Notes: a model not told the origin generated them from the letters alone. A stretch of 7,407 nucleotides of DNA from Ruaniaceae bacterium (GCA_030450655.1 JAKDIE010000059.1:1-7407), one strand, 5' to 3'. Positions 1-5,500 are shown, counted from the stretch's first letter. A program made the numbers and translations.

Positions 1-36
1 CCCCGCGTTAGTCTTGGATGGAACGTTTCCCCCAAC

Positions 37-58
37 TTTCGCGCAAGCGTGCGCGAGA
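37..58 (+). promoter_or_regulatory. Stem-loop in the leader of the FKBP gene
   Basis: A perfect 6-bp inverted repeat, TCGCGC (39-44) and GCGCGA (51-56), encloses the loop AAGCGT. A G-U pair and an A-T pair can extend the stem to 37-58. It ends about 10 nt before the ATG at 68, and the only Shine-Dalgarno-like bases (GAGAAAG, 55-61) overlap its 3' arm, so folding could reduce ribosome access. There is no T-run after it, so it does not look like a terminator. The repeat is seen in the sequence. A regulatory role is inference. Confidence 0.35.
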
Positions 59-67
59 AAGACCAGG

Positions 68-475
68 ATGACTGCTGTAACTTTTCCCGAGATTGCTGGA
101 GATTTCGGAACGAAGCCAACAATCAGCTTCCCAACGCCGAGCGCCCCCGATGGGCTGCAGGTGACTGTTCTTAAGAACGGCGGTGGCGAAGTCGTCGAGG
201 CGGGCCAGGAGATCGAAGTCCACTACCTCGGTCAAGTCTGGGGAGGCTCGGTCTTCGATAACTCATACGACCGCGGCCAGACCCTCACCTTCCCCATCGG
301 CGTGGGAATGGTGATCGGGGGCTGGGATGACGGTCTCGTGGGGCGCACCGTGAGTTCACGGGTGCTGCTCTCTATCCCCCCGGAGCACGGCTACGGTCCA
401 CGCGGGGTACCGCAGGCGGGCATCAAGGGTACCGACACCCTCGTGTTCGTGGTGGACATCGTGGGAGCGTCCTAG
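68..475 (+). CDS. FKBP-type peptidyl-prolyl cis-trans isomerase, cytoplasmic, single domain
   Basis: This 135-aa protein should catalyse cis-trans isomerisation of peptidyl-proline bonds and help protein folding. There is no signal peptide or membrane segment, so it is probably cytosolic. After an N-terminal stretch of about 28 residues, one FKBP domain fills residues 29-133. The residues that line the FKBP12 pocket are all present: Tyr53 (VHYLG), Phe63 and Asp64 (VFDNS), Phe75, Val82-Ile83, Trp86 (GGWDDGL), Tyr109 (HGYG) and Phe127. It is therefore expected to be active and FK506-binding. The ATG at 68 was chosen because the domain then begins at the length usual for actinobacterial single-domain FKBPs. 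An in-frame ATG at 14 would add 18 residues that run through the leader hairpin. The Shine-Dalgarno is weak. The downstream gene msrA is convergent, so this is the end of its transcript. Family assignment is secure; the client proteins are unknown. Confidence 0.93.
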   Translation: MTAVTFPEIAGDFGTKPTISFPTPSAPDGLQVTVLKNGGGEVVEAGQEIEVHYLGQVWGGSVFDNSYDRGQTLTFPIGVGMVIGGWDDGLVGRTVSSRVLLSIPPEHGYGPRGVPQAGIKGTDTLVFVVDIVGAS

Positions 476-521
476 CGGCACCCGCCCAAAGGCACCGGCG
501 GCCAGCCACACACGGTGACTG

Positions 522-534
522 ACGGCCGGGCCGT
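522..534. terminator. Possible bidirectional hairpin between convergent FKBP and msrA genes
   Basis: ACGGCC-G-GGCCGT is a perfect inverted repeat between the two stop codons, touching the msrA stop. It can fold on either strand as a 5-bp G+C-rich stem with a 3-nt loop. Neither strand has a T-run after it, so at best it is a weak intrinsic terminator of the T-less kind proposed in high-GC actinobacteria. No other termination signal was seen in this 58-nt gap. Confidence 0.3.
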
Positions 535-1091
535 TAGACGTCGATGGTGGGGAATGGAATCCCCGTGGTCGAATGGCAGCGATAGCCGTTCGGGTTCTTC
601 TCCAGGTACTTCTGGTGGTAGTCCTCGGCATAGTAGAACGGGCCAGCTTCTGAGGCCGGCACGATCTCGGTGACGATCCGGCCGAAGGCGTGATCTTCGA
701 GTGCCTCCTGGTACTCGCGCATGGTCCGCATTGCCTCATTCAACTGGGTGTCATTCGTGATGAAGACGGCCGATCGATACTGTGATCCGATGTCATTTCC
801 CTGGCGATCCAACGAGGTGGGATCGTGACTCACCCAAAAGACCTCGAGTAGATCGTTCACGTCCGTTATCGCGTTGTCATACTGCACGCGCACGGTTTCC
901 GCGTGACCCGTGGTGCCGGTGCACACGTCCTCATAGGTCGGATTCGCCGTTACTCCACCCATATACCCGACGGCGGTCGAGAGCACCCCGGGCGTGCTGG
1001 CGAACGTCTCCTCGGGACCCCAGAAGCATCCCATCGCGAAGTAGATAACGTCGATGTCGTGGTGGGCAGCATGTGCCTGTTCGTTGTTCAT
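534..1091 (-). CDS. msrA: Peptide-methionine (S)-S-oxide reductase MsrA
   Basis: MsrA reduces the S-epimer of methionine sulfoxide in proteins and as free amino acid, repairing oxidative damage in the cytosol. The 185-aa product carries the hallmark GCFWG motif with catalytic Cys22, then the TGHAE segment with Glu65 and the HDPTSLDRQGND and GSQYRS blocks. A late Cys172 in NGYRCH is the likely resolving cysteine, the same arrangement as in the M. tuberculosis enzyme (NGYTCH). A third cysteine, Cys57, lies in YEDVCTG, a common position in the family. The ATG at 1091 follows AAAGGGG at a good distance. It is transcribed away from the AI-2E gene and may share control with it. In Corynebacterium, MsrA can be recycled through mycothiol and mycoredoxin as well as thioredoxin. 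With mca nearby the same may hold here, but that is inference. Confidence 0.96.
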   Translation of the reverse strand: MNNEQAHAAHHDIDVIYFAMGCFWGPEETFASTPGVLSTAVGYMGGVTANPTYEDVCTGTTGHAETVRVQYDNAITDVNDLLEVFWVSHDPTSLDRQGNDIGSQYRSAVFITNDTQLNEAMRTMREYQEALEDHAFGRIVTEIVPASEAGPFYYAEDYHQKYLEKNPNGYRCHSTTGIPFPTIDV

Positions 1092-1110
1092 CTCAAACCC
1101 CTTTACGCTT

Positions 1111-1129
1111 AGTCAACAATACTTTGACT
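1111..1129. promoter_or_regulatory. Inverted repeat in the msrA / AI-2E divergent promoter region
   Basis: AGTCAA (1111-1116) and TTGACT (1124-1129) form a perfect 6-bp inverted repeat with a 7-nt spacer, in the 57 nt between the divergent starts. It surrounds the -10-like AACAAT proposed for the AI-2E gene and the -10-like TATTGT (complement of 1117-1122) proposed for msrA. A protein bound there could control both genes. The repeat is observed; the operator role and the regulator are inference. Confidence 0.35.
1115..1120 (+). promoter_or_regulatory. Candidate -10 element of the AI-2E family gene
   Basis: AACAAT lies 28 nt before the ATG at 1149, with a good ribosome site (GAGGAG, 1135-1140) 8 nt before that ATG. 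Predicted transcription start is near 1127. It matches the nACAAT hexamers seen before three other genes in this window. No convincing -35 was found. Confidence 0.35.
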
Positions 1130-1148
1130 TTGATGAGGAGACTCTACG

Positions 1149-2441
1149 ATGACCCAGGAGATTCCGCGGCGACTACGTCAGAGAGTCGAACGCGGTCGGC
1201 ATCCTGTCGTCGCCCCCGCCCCCCGGTCTGATTCGGCTGAGATTTCCGAGTCTGATGCCGACGGCGTCTCGCAGTCTATCCGTTCGGCTGCAGCATGGGC
1301 ATGGCGAATCCTCGTCATCGTGGCAGCGTTGGCCGTCATCGTCTACATCCTCGGGACCTTCAGTTCGATCGTCATTCCCCTGCTCGTGGCGCTGGTTCTT
1401 TCCGTGGCTCTCTTTCCCATTTTTTCGGTCCTCGTCAAGAAGGCCCGCTTCCCGCGGGTCGCCGCAGCGATCACGACAGTGCTCTTGTTCGTCGCGATCA
1501 TTGTTGGTCTGATTGCGCTCGCGGGGCGCGGCATCTATGCGCAGTTTTGGGATCTGTGGGCGCGCGCGCTCGACGGCATGGACAAGCTTCTGAGCTGGGC
1601 CGCAGAAGGTCCTCTCCATCTGGAGACTGATCAGGTGATGGCCTGGTTCGATGAGCTTCTCAAATCGGCCTCGAACTATTCAGGGATACTCGCGAGTGGA
1701 GCACTCTCCGTCACGTCCTCCATCGGGTCCGTACTCGCAGGCTTCGTGATCGTGCTCTTCCTGCTGATCTTCCTCCTCAAGGACGGCCGCCTTATTTGGG
1801 TGTGGTGCGTGCGAATCATGCCGAAGCATTGGCGTGAGCCCGTCCACGAGGCGTCCATTCGGGGATTCGTGACAATGCAGGGATATGTGAAGTCCACTAT
1901 TCTCGTGGCCGCGATCGATGCCACGGGTATCGGGCTTGGTGCCGCTCTGCTGGGGGTACCGCTGGCGCTACCCCTCGCGATCCTTGTGTTTATCGGTTCG
2001 TTCATCCCGTTCGTTGGCGCGCTGCTGACTGGTTCTATCGCCGTGCTCGTGGCTCTTGTGGACAAGGGATTCGGGACGGCGTTCGTGATGCTCCTGATCG
2101 TGCTGCTCGTGCAACAGATCGAAGGGAACGTGCTCCAACCGCTCATCATGGGCCACAATGTGTCCCTCCACCCGGTGGTGGTGGTACTCGCGGTGACCGG
2201 CGGTGCATTCATTGCGGGTATCACGGGTGCAATCTTCGCTGTGCCGCTGATTGCATTCATCAACACAGTGACGTTGTACCTGAAGGGTTACGACAAGTAC
2301 CCGGAGATCGCCACGAAGGAGGATCGGCCAGGTGGCCCGCCAGGCTCCCTGGACGCGATGATCCGCGCCTCATACGGCTTTGAGGAAGGCGCGGATCTGG
2401 CACGCGAGTCCGCAGACGAAGAATCAGCCGTCGAGAAGTGA
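1149..2441 (+). CDS. AI-2E family transporter (PF01594), multi-pass membrane protein
   Basis: This 430-aa integral membrane protein has the AI-2E family layout. A charged cytoplasmic N-terminus (1-48) is followed by a hydrophobic block at about 51-96 (two helices) and a helix at 104-127. A soluble stretch at 128-188 follows, then a helix at 190-211. The long C-terminal hydrophobic region (248-375) contains the family motifs FIPFVGALLTG (285-295) and QQIEGNVLQPLIMG (322-335), and the protein ends in an acidic tail (385-430). The family was named for E. coli TqsA, linked to autoinducer-2 export. Other members act as Na+(Li+)/H+ antiporters, and most actinobacterial ones are uncharacterised, so the name does not prove AI-2 transport. 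No luxS gene is visible here. The start follows GAGGAG at 8 nt. Its stop is 7 nt from the stop of the convergent greA. Confidence 0.9.
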   Translation: MTQEIPRRLRQRVERGRHPVVAPAPRSDSAEISESDADGVSQSIRSAAAWAWRILVIVAALAVIVYILGTFSSIVIPLLVALVLSVALFPIFSVLVKKARFPRVAAAITTVLLFVAIIVGLIALAGRGIYAQFWDLWARALDGMDKLLSWAAEGPLHLETDQVMAWFDELLKSASNYSGILASGALSVTSSIGSVLAGFVIVLFLLIFLLKDGRLIWVWCVRIMPKHWREPVHEASIRGFVTMQGYVKSTILVAAIDATGIGLGAALLGVPLALPLAILVFIGSFIPFVGALLTGSIAVLVALVDKGFGTAFVMLLIVLLVQQIEGNVLQPLIMGHNVSLHPVVVVLAVTGGAFIAGITGAIFAVPLIAFINTVTLYLKGYDKYPEIATKEDRPGGPPGSLDAMIRASYGFEEGADLARESADEESAVEK

Positions 2442-2448
2442 GGGAGTA

Positions 2449-2928
2449 CTAGCCGCGGAAAGGCTTGACCTCGAGGATCTCCACCTCGAATGCCTTACCG
2501 TTCGGGGCTGTGTACGAGGTGGTTTCGCCCACCATCCTGCCGTTCACGGCTTCGCCGAGCGGCGAGCGCTCAGAGTAGACGTCCAACTCGAGGCCCTCGG
2601 AGGCCTCTCGTGAGCCGAGAAGGAACGTGCGCTCCATGCCGTTGATCGTGCAGGTGACCACCATTCCTGGCTCCACCTTCCCGTCGTCGAGCGCCTCACC
2701 GATCTGTGCGGTTCGCAAGAGTTCGGTGATCTGCGCGATCCGGGCCTCGATCTTTCCTTGCTCCTCGCGGGCGGCATGGTAGCCACCGTTCTCCTTCAGA
2801 TCGCCCTCTTGGCGGGCGGCGTCGATCTTCTCGACGATCTCAGAGCGTCCGGTGGTGGTGAGTTGCTCTAACTCCGCATTGAGTCGGTCGAACGCATCCT
2901 TGGTGAGCCACGTGGTCGTAGTTGCCAC
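2449..2928 (-). CDS. greA: Transcription elongation factor GreA
   Basis: GreA binds the RNA polymerase secondary channel and stimulates cleavage of backtracked RNA, restarting stalled complexes. The 159-aa product has the usual length. Residues 1-75 form the N-terminal coiled coil, with the tip motif GDLKENGGYH carrying the acidic Asp43 and Glu46 that coordinate the catalytic Mg2+. The C-terminal FKBP-like domain covers about 80-159 and includes SPLGEAVNGRMVGE and YTAPNGKAFEVEI. NGGY in the tip matches M. tuberculosis GreA rather than NAEY of E. coli. The GTG at 2928 was chosen because it follows GAGGGGAGGA at ideal distance and gives the family N-terminus (TWLTKDAFDRL). An in-frame ATG further upstream would translate through the leader hairpin. 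The convergent AI-2E gene ends 7 nt away. The leader may contain an attenuator. Confidence 0.96.
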   Translation of the reverse strand: MATTTTWLTKDAFDRLNAELEQLTTTGRSEIVEKIDAARQEGDLKENGGYHAAREEQGKIEARIAQITELLRTAQIGEALDDGKVEPGMVVTCTINGMERTFLLGSREASEGLELDVYSERSPLGEAVNGRMVGETTSYTAPNGKAFEVEILEVKPFRG

Positions 2929-2942
2929 GATTCCTCCCCTCA

Positions 2943-2976
2943 CAAAAATAAGAAACCGGGTCCCCTCTGGGCCCGG
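2943..2976 (-). terminator. Intrinsic terminator-like hairpin plus T-run between DUF4307 and greA
   Basis: Read on the minus strand, CCGGG pairs with CCCGG (2972-2976 with 2956-2960) and CCC/GGG continues the stem past a one-base bulge, with a 4-nt loop. TTTCTTATTTTT follows directly (2955-2944). This is the only clear stem plus T-run seen in the window. It lies 73 nt after the DUF4307 stop, so it may end that transcript. It also lies 27 nt before the greA start, so any greA transcript beginning upstream must pass it, making it a candidate greA attenuator. The two roles are compatible. Confidence 0.7.
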
Positions 2977-2997
2977 CACGGCAATAGTTACAGCCCT

Positions 2998-3028
2998 AGC
3001 ATAAGCACAACCCGCCCTGATATGTCAC
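2998..3028 (-). promoter_or_regulatory. Candidate greA promoter upstream of the leader hairpin
   Basis: On the minus strand GTGACA (3028-3023) resembles a -35 and TATGCT (3003-2998) a -10, with a rather long 19-nt spacer. The start would fall near 2991, giving a leader of about 63 nt that contains the whole hairpin and T-run. The assignment rests on consensus resemblance only. Confidence 0.3.
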
Positions 3029-3049
3029 TTTGGGGCCCGCGGCGAGTTG

Positions 3050-3454
3050 CTATTGGGTAACGAACCGGCAATCTGTGACGCGCGCACCATTGGCAGGTTG
3101 GATGGTGGCGACCTCCACCGTGATCGATGAACTTTCCTCGCTCACTGGCCCCACGGTCACTTCCTTGACGCCCACCTCTGTCATGTTTTCCGTGTACGCG
3201 CGCACGGTGCACGAGACAGTGGAGCCGATTTCCGTGGTGAGGTTGAACGTGACGGCGACGGAGGTGTCCGATCTGGTGTCAAGGGCCACCTCCTCCGATA
3301 CGAGAGTGGGTGCATCCAGTGCGATCACCTGCCACACGAACCACGCAATGACGATCACGGTGGCGATTCCACCAAGGATCCAGGCGAGCCTCCGGTCAGA
3401 TTGACGCGCTCCATAACGGGCCTGCAGATACTCGGCATCGGTCAGTTCAGTCAC
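3050..3454 (-). CDS. DUF4307 family protein, single-pass membrane anchored
   Basis: Function is unknown. The 134-aa product starts with a short polar region holding the family-type ARYG motif (12-15) and basic residues (Arg17, Arg21, Arg22). One transmembrane helix follows at about 23-45, then a domain of about 88 residues. The arginines before the helix predict N-in, C-out topology, so this domain should be extracytoplasmic. It is rich in alternating hydrophobic residues (SVAVTFNL, VSCTVRAY, EVGVKEVTVG, SITVEVAT), which suggests a beta-sandwich. It has exactly two cysteines, Cys82 and Cys129, well placed for a disulfide. The GTG at 3454 is preferred because the helix and RYG motif then sit where DUF4307 proteins have them. 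No strong Shine-Dalgarno is present, and TACAAT lies where a leaderless promoter would. It is divergent from mca and upstream of greA, as in M. tuberculosis (Rv1081c). Confidence 0.82.
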   Translation of the reverse strand: MTELTDAEYLQARYGARQSDRRLAWILGGIATVIVIAWFVWQVIALDAPTLVSEEVALDTRSDTSVAVTFNLTTEIGSTVSCTVRAYTENMTEVGVKEVTVGPVSEESSSITVEVATIQPANGARVTDCRFVTQ

Positions 3455-3460
3455 TGTTCC

Positions 3461-3466
3461 ATTGTA
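3461..3466 (-). promoter_or_regulatory. -10 element for a probably leaderless DUF4307 transcript
   Basis: On the minus strand TACAAT (3466-3461) is one base from the TATAAT consensus. Six bases later comes the GTG start at 3454, which is where transcription itself should begin. The gene has only a weak GGA as a ribosome site. Together this suggests a leaderless mRNA, a common form in actinobacteria. No clear -35 is visible. Confidence 0.5.
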
Positions 3467-3629
3467 GGAGACGGCTGAACGATCGTATCTCGGCTCCCGT
3501 GCATCAGATCGGGCGCCCTGCGGACCGCCCATCTCGGGACGCTTCCCCCGCGGGGCCGCGCAGGCCGGATCTCGGAGCGGAGTGCCGGATGCCGCTGGGG
3601 GTGCCTTTCGGCCATTGCGAGGAATAAGG
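3467..3629. other. Intergenic spacer between the DUF4307 and mca promoters
   Basis: No gene with a ribosome site was found here on either strand; the open frames that cross it continue antisense into mca. It holds a 10-bp palindrome, CCCCGCGGGG (3546-3555), and three copies of ATCTCGG (3487-3493, 3531-3537, 3569-3575). A GCCGGAT pair (3564-3570, 3584-3590) is also present. Whether these are binding sites or chance in G+C-rich DNA cannot be told from one sequence. Confidence 0.3.
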
Positions 3630-3635
3630 CACAAT
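3630..3635 (+). promoter_or_regulatory. Candidate -10 element of mca
   Basis: CACAAT lies 26 nt before the mca GTG, which predicts a start near 3642 and a short leader carrying a strong ribosome site. It belongs to the nACAAT set seen before four genes here. TTTCGG (3606-3611) at an 18-nt spacing is a poor -35 match. Confidence 0.35.
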
Positions 3636-3638
3636 GAT

Positions 3639-3654
3639 CCTTTCGAAAGGGAGG
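3639..3654 (+). promoter_or_regulatory. 12-bp palindrome merged with the mca Shine-Dalgarno
   Basis: CCTTTCGAAAGG (3639-3650) is a perfect palindrome, and its right half runs straight into the ribosome site AAAGGGAGG (3646-3654), 7 nt before the GTG. It also covers the predicted transcription start. It could be an operator, or as RNA a small hairpin (CCUU/AAGG stem) that partly covers the ribosome site. The Shine-Dalgarno is strong evidence for the GTG start; the control role is inference. Confidence 0.45.
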
Positions 3655-3661
3655 TCTTCCA

Positions 3662-4519
3662 GTGCGTCTGATGTCGGTACATGCACACCCCGATGACGAA
3701 TCGTCGAAGGGCGCGGCAACGATGGCGCGATACGTGAACGAGGGCCACCGCGTGCGGGTCGTGACGTGCACAGGGGGCGAGCGCGGTAGCGTCCTCAATC
3801 CGCGCCTGATGGGTGATCCCGAGGTTGAGGGGCACCTGCCCGAGGTGCGCCGGCGGGAAATGGCGCAGGCTGCGCGTGCGCTCGGGGTTGAGCACGTGTG
3901 GCTCGGATTCGTGGACTCCGGGCTTCCTGAAGGTGAGCCGCTCCCGCCTCTTCCGGAAGGGTGCTTCGCGATGGAGTCGATGGAGGTGGCCGTTCCGCCA
4001 CTCGTGGCTCAGATGCGCGAGTTCCGGCCCCACGTGTTGGTGACGTACAACGAGCAGGGGGGATACCCACACCCCGACCACCTCATGACTCATGCTGTCA
4101 CGATGTCCGCAGTGGATGCTGCCGCTGACGCGCTCTATCGCCCGGAGTTGGGTGAGCCGTGGCAGGTGGCGAAGGTCTACTACGACGTCACGTTCGGCAG
4201 AGGCCGTCTCGAAGCGTTACATTCCGCGATTGCCGAGGCGGGCCTCGATTCTCCGTTCACGGCATCACTGGAGCGCCGCGAGCGAGATGAACGCACTCCC
4301 ACCGCGCGGATCGAGTGTGCGAACTGGTTTGACGCCCGTGATGTTGCACTGCGTGCGCACGCGACTCAGATCGATCCGGATGGCTTCTTCTTCGCGGTAC
4401 CCCGGGACATCGAGAAGCGCGCGTGGCCCTACGAGGAGTTTGAGTTGGCACGATCGACCGTCCCCACGCGCGAACGTGAGGACAACCTCTTTGAGGGGAT
4501 TGATCCCGCCGCGCCCTGA
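3662..4519 (+). CDS. mca: Mycothiol S-conjugate amidase Mca
   Basis: Mca hydrolyses mycothiol S-conjugates of electrophiles and drugs, releasing a mercapturic acid for export and GlcN-Ins for mycothiol re-synthesis. It is a cytosolic zinc enzyme of the PIG-L/LmbE family. The 285-aa product has the family length (288 in M. tuberculosis). The zinc and catalytic motifs are present: AHPDDE with His9, Asp11 and Asp12, and YPHPDH with His137 and His140. Its HPDDESSKGAAT segment, including Lys16 (the position of Mca Lys19 that contacts mycothiol), together with WLGFVDSGLP and RAHATQIDP, favours Mca over the related deacetylase MshB. The GTG start follows AAAGGGAGG at 7 nt; an in-frame ATG three codons later is too far from it. 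The small membrane-protein gene follows after 19 nt. Its presence implies that the host makes mycothiol. Confidence 0.95.
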   Translation: MRLMSVHAHPDDESSKGAATMARYVNEGHRVRVVTCTGGERGSVLNPRLMGDPEVEGHLPEVRRREMAQAARALGVEHVWLGFVDSGLPEGEPLPPLPEGCFAMESMEVAVPPLVAQMREFRPHVLVTYNEQGGYPHPDHLMTHAVTMSAVDAAADALYRPELGEPWQVAKVYYDVTFGRGRLEALHSAIAEAGLDSPFTASLERRERDERTPTARIECANWFDARDVALRAHATQIDPDGFFFAVPRDIEKRAWPYEEFELARSTVPTREREDNLFEGIDPAAP

Positions 4520-4527
4520 GAGTTTGC

Positions 4528-4533
4528 GACAAT
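4528..4533 (+). promoter_or_regulatory. -10-like element at the start of the small membrane-protein gene
   Basis: GACAAT ends 5 nt before the ATG at 4539, so transcription would begin at about the A of the start codon and give a leaderless mRNA. AGGG (4534-4537) is nearly adjacent to the ATG, too close for a normal ribosome site. Co-transcription with mca remains possible, since the gap is only 19 nt. Confidence 0.35.
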
Positions 4534-4538
4534 AGGGC

Positions 4539-4814
4539 ATGACCGAAACTCCGAGCCCCACAATCGACCTCAACTCTCCGTGGGACGTCTCGCCAGGGAT
4601 TGGAGGGTTCTTTGCGTTCTTCATCCTTGCGGTGGCCCTGATACTGCTGGTCATCTCCATGCTGCGGCACGTGCGCAAGGCGAACTTCCGCGCCGCCGAG
4701 AGGGAGGCCGAACTCTACGGACCCGCCACGAGTGATGCGCAGGGTGTGGATCCGGATGAACCCGCAGACGGCGATGAGGTGTCAGAGTCGGGGGGTACGA
4801 GACCTCAGGCGTAG
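4539..4814 (+). CDS. Small single-pass membrane protein of unknown function
   Basis: This 91-aa protein has an N-terminal polar part (1-19, including SPWDVSPG) and one transmembrane helix at about 20-42. A basic segment (RHVRKANFR, 43-51) follows, then an acidic, Pro/Gly-rich and probably disordered tail (63-91). The positive charges after the helix predict N-out, C-in topology, so the tail should face the cytosol. I do not recognise a named domain. By position it corresponds to Rv1083, the 88-aa protein after mca in M. tuberculosis. It starts 19 nt after mca, with a -10-like GACAAT that may give its own leaderless transcript. Its last 10 nt overlap the 3' end of the convergent trhA. A real gene is supported by position, composition and membrane topology. 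A role tied to Mca, such as export of mercapturates, is only speculation. Confidence 0.78.
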   Translation: MTETPSPTIDLNSPWDVSPGIGGFFAFFILAVALILLVISMLRHVRKANFRAAEREAELYGPATSDAQGVDPDEPADGDEVSESGGTRPQA

Positions 4815-5482
4815 ATGGTCAGGTAGACGGCGACCGCGTGGCATGCAAACCCGATCGCGGTGCCCACGTGGAAGATCTCGTGGAATCCGAAGTAGCGCGG
4901 CCACGGGTTCGGGCGCTTGAGGGCGTAAGCCACGGCGCCGAGGGTGTAGGCGATCCCGCCGGCGGCCACGAGCCACACGATCGCGGGCCCACCATCCCGC
5001 CAGAAATCGGGGAGGAACCACACCGCGACCCACCCGAGGGCGATGTACACGGCAGTGTAGAGCCAGCGAGGAGCAGAAAGCCAGAACACGTGCATCAAGA
5101 TGCCAGCCAACGCGCCGCCCCATGCGATCGCGAGCAGCAAGATCGCAGTCGGGCGTGGCAGGAGCATCCAGGCGAGTGGCGTGTAGGTTCCCGCGATGAG
5201 TAAGAAGATGTTCGCGTGATCGAGGCGGCGCAGGATCGCTTCGCCGCGGAGGCCCCACGTGCCCCGGTGGTACACGGCAGAGGTGCCGAAAAGTGCCACG
5301 GTGGAGGCGGCGAAAACTGCGGTTGCCCATTTTGCGCCGGGGGGTGTGAGGATGATCAAAACGATGCCGCTCACGAGCGCGATGGGCGCCGTAATCGCAT
5401 GAATCCAGCCGCGCGCCGCTGGCTTCGGGGGTGCGATTGGACTCGCTTCTTCCACCCTCGGGCTCGAGACTGCTGTATTCAT
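4805..5482 (-). CDS. trhA: PAQR family membrane protein, TrhA / hemolysin III-like
   Basis: This 225-aa protein has a cytoplasmic N-terminus (1-25) and about seven hydrophobic helices between 27 and 224. The PAQR/HlyIII signature is complete: Ser68 and His72 (SAVYH), Asp88 (RRLDHANIF), and His201 and His205 (FHEIFH), the residues that form the zinc site in structurally known PAQR proteins. Family members in bacteria were first named hemolysin III. Later work points to membrane-energy or membrane-fluidity homeostasis, so a toxin role should not be assumed. The ATG at 5482 is chosen because AGGAG (complement of 5490-5494) sits 7 nt upstream; an in-frame ATG 22 codons earlier would read through the tandem repeats. 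It corresponds in position and strand to Rv1085c. Two dyad repeats lie 19-48 nt before the start. The 3' end overlaps the neighbouring gene by 10 nt. Confidence 0.92.
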   Translation of the reverse strand: MNTAVSSPRVEEASPIAPPKPAARGWIHAITAPIALVSGIVLIILTPPGAKWATAVFAASTVALFGTSAVYHRGTWGLRGEAILRRLDHANIFLLIAGTYTPLAWMLLPRPTAILLLAIAWGGALAGILMHVFWLSAPRWLYTAVYIALGWVAVWFLPDFWRDGGPAIVWLVAAGGIAYTLGAVAYALKRPNPWPRYFGFHEIFHVGTAIGFACHAVAVYLTIYA

Positions 5483-5500
5483 GCGTGAACTCCTGACGTA

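Noticed and set aside
356..739. 127-aa minus-strand open frame overlapping the ends of FKBP and msrA
   Set aside because: It overlaps two secure genes in other frames and looks like low-information Arg/Ser/Thr sequence.
1676..2266. 196-aa minus-strand open frame antisense to the AI-2E gene
   Set aside because: It has no recognisable domain and is rich in Thr, Ser, Pro and Ile, as expected from the complement of a membrane protein gene. It has no convincing ribosome site.
3487..3590. Three ATCTCGG copies and a GCCGGAT pair, considered as a short repeat array
   Set aside because: Seven-base units with unequal spacing (44 and 38 nt) and no conserved flanks. Chance is likely, and they do not form a CRISPR or iteron pattern.
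3634..3696. 20-codon plus-strand open frame starting at the ATG in CACAATGATCC and overlapping the mca start
   Set aside because: It has no ribosome site, its frame stops inside mca, and the ATG overlaps the proposed -10. A leader peptide cannot be supported.
3455..4093. Long minus-strand open frame continuous with DUF4307 and running antisense through mca
   Set aside because: DUF4307 proteins begin near the RYG motif, and the extension is compositionally odd, Arg/His/Pro-rich sequence antisense to a clear mca. It reflects few stop codons in G+C-rich DNA. The GTG at 3454 with TACAAT before it explains the start.
4782..5330. 182-aa minus-strand open frame in another frame of the trhA region
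   Set aside because: Arg/His/Pro-rich shadow of trhA, which has a complete PAQR signature in its own frame.
4805..5482. Hemolysin (toxin) interpretation of trhA
   Set aside because: The family name comes from early cloning in heterologous hosts. The PAQR zinc-site residues and housekeeping neighbourhood fit membrane homeostasis better than a secreted toxin.
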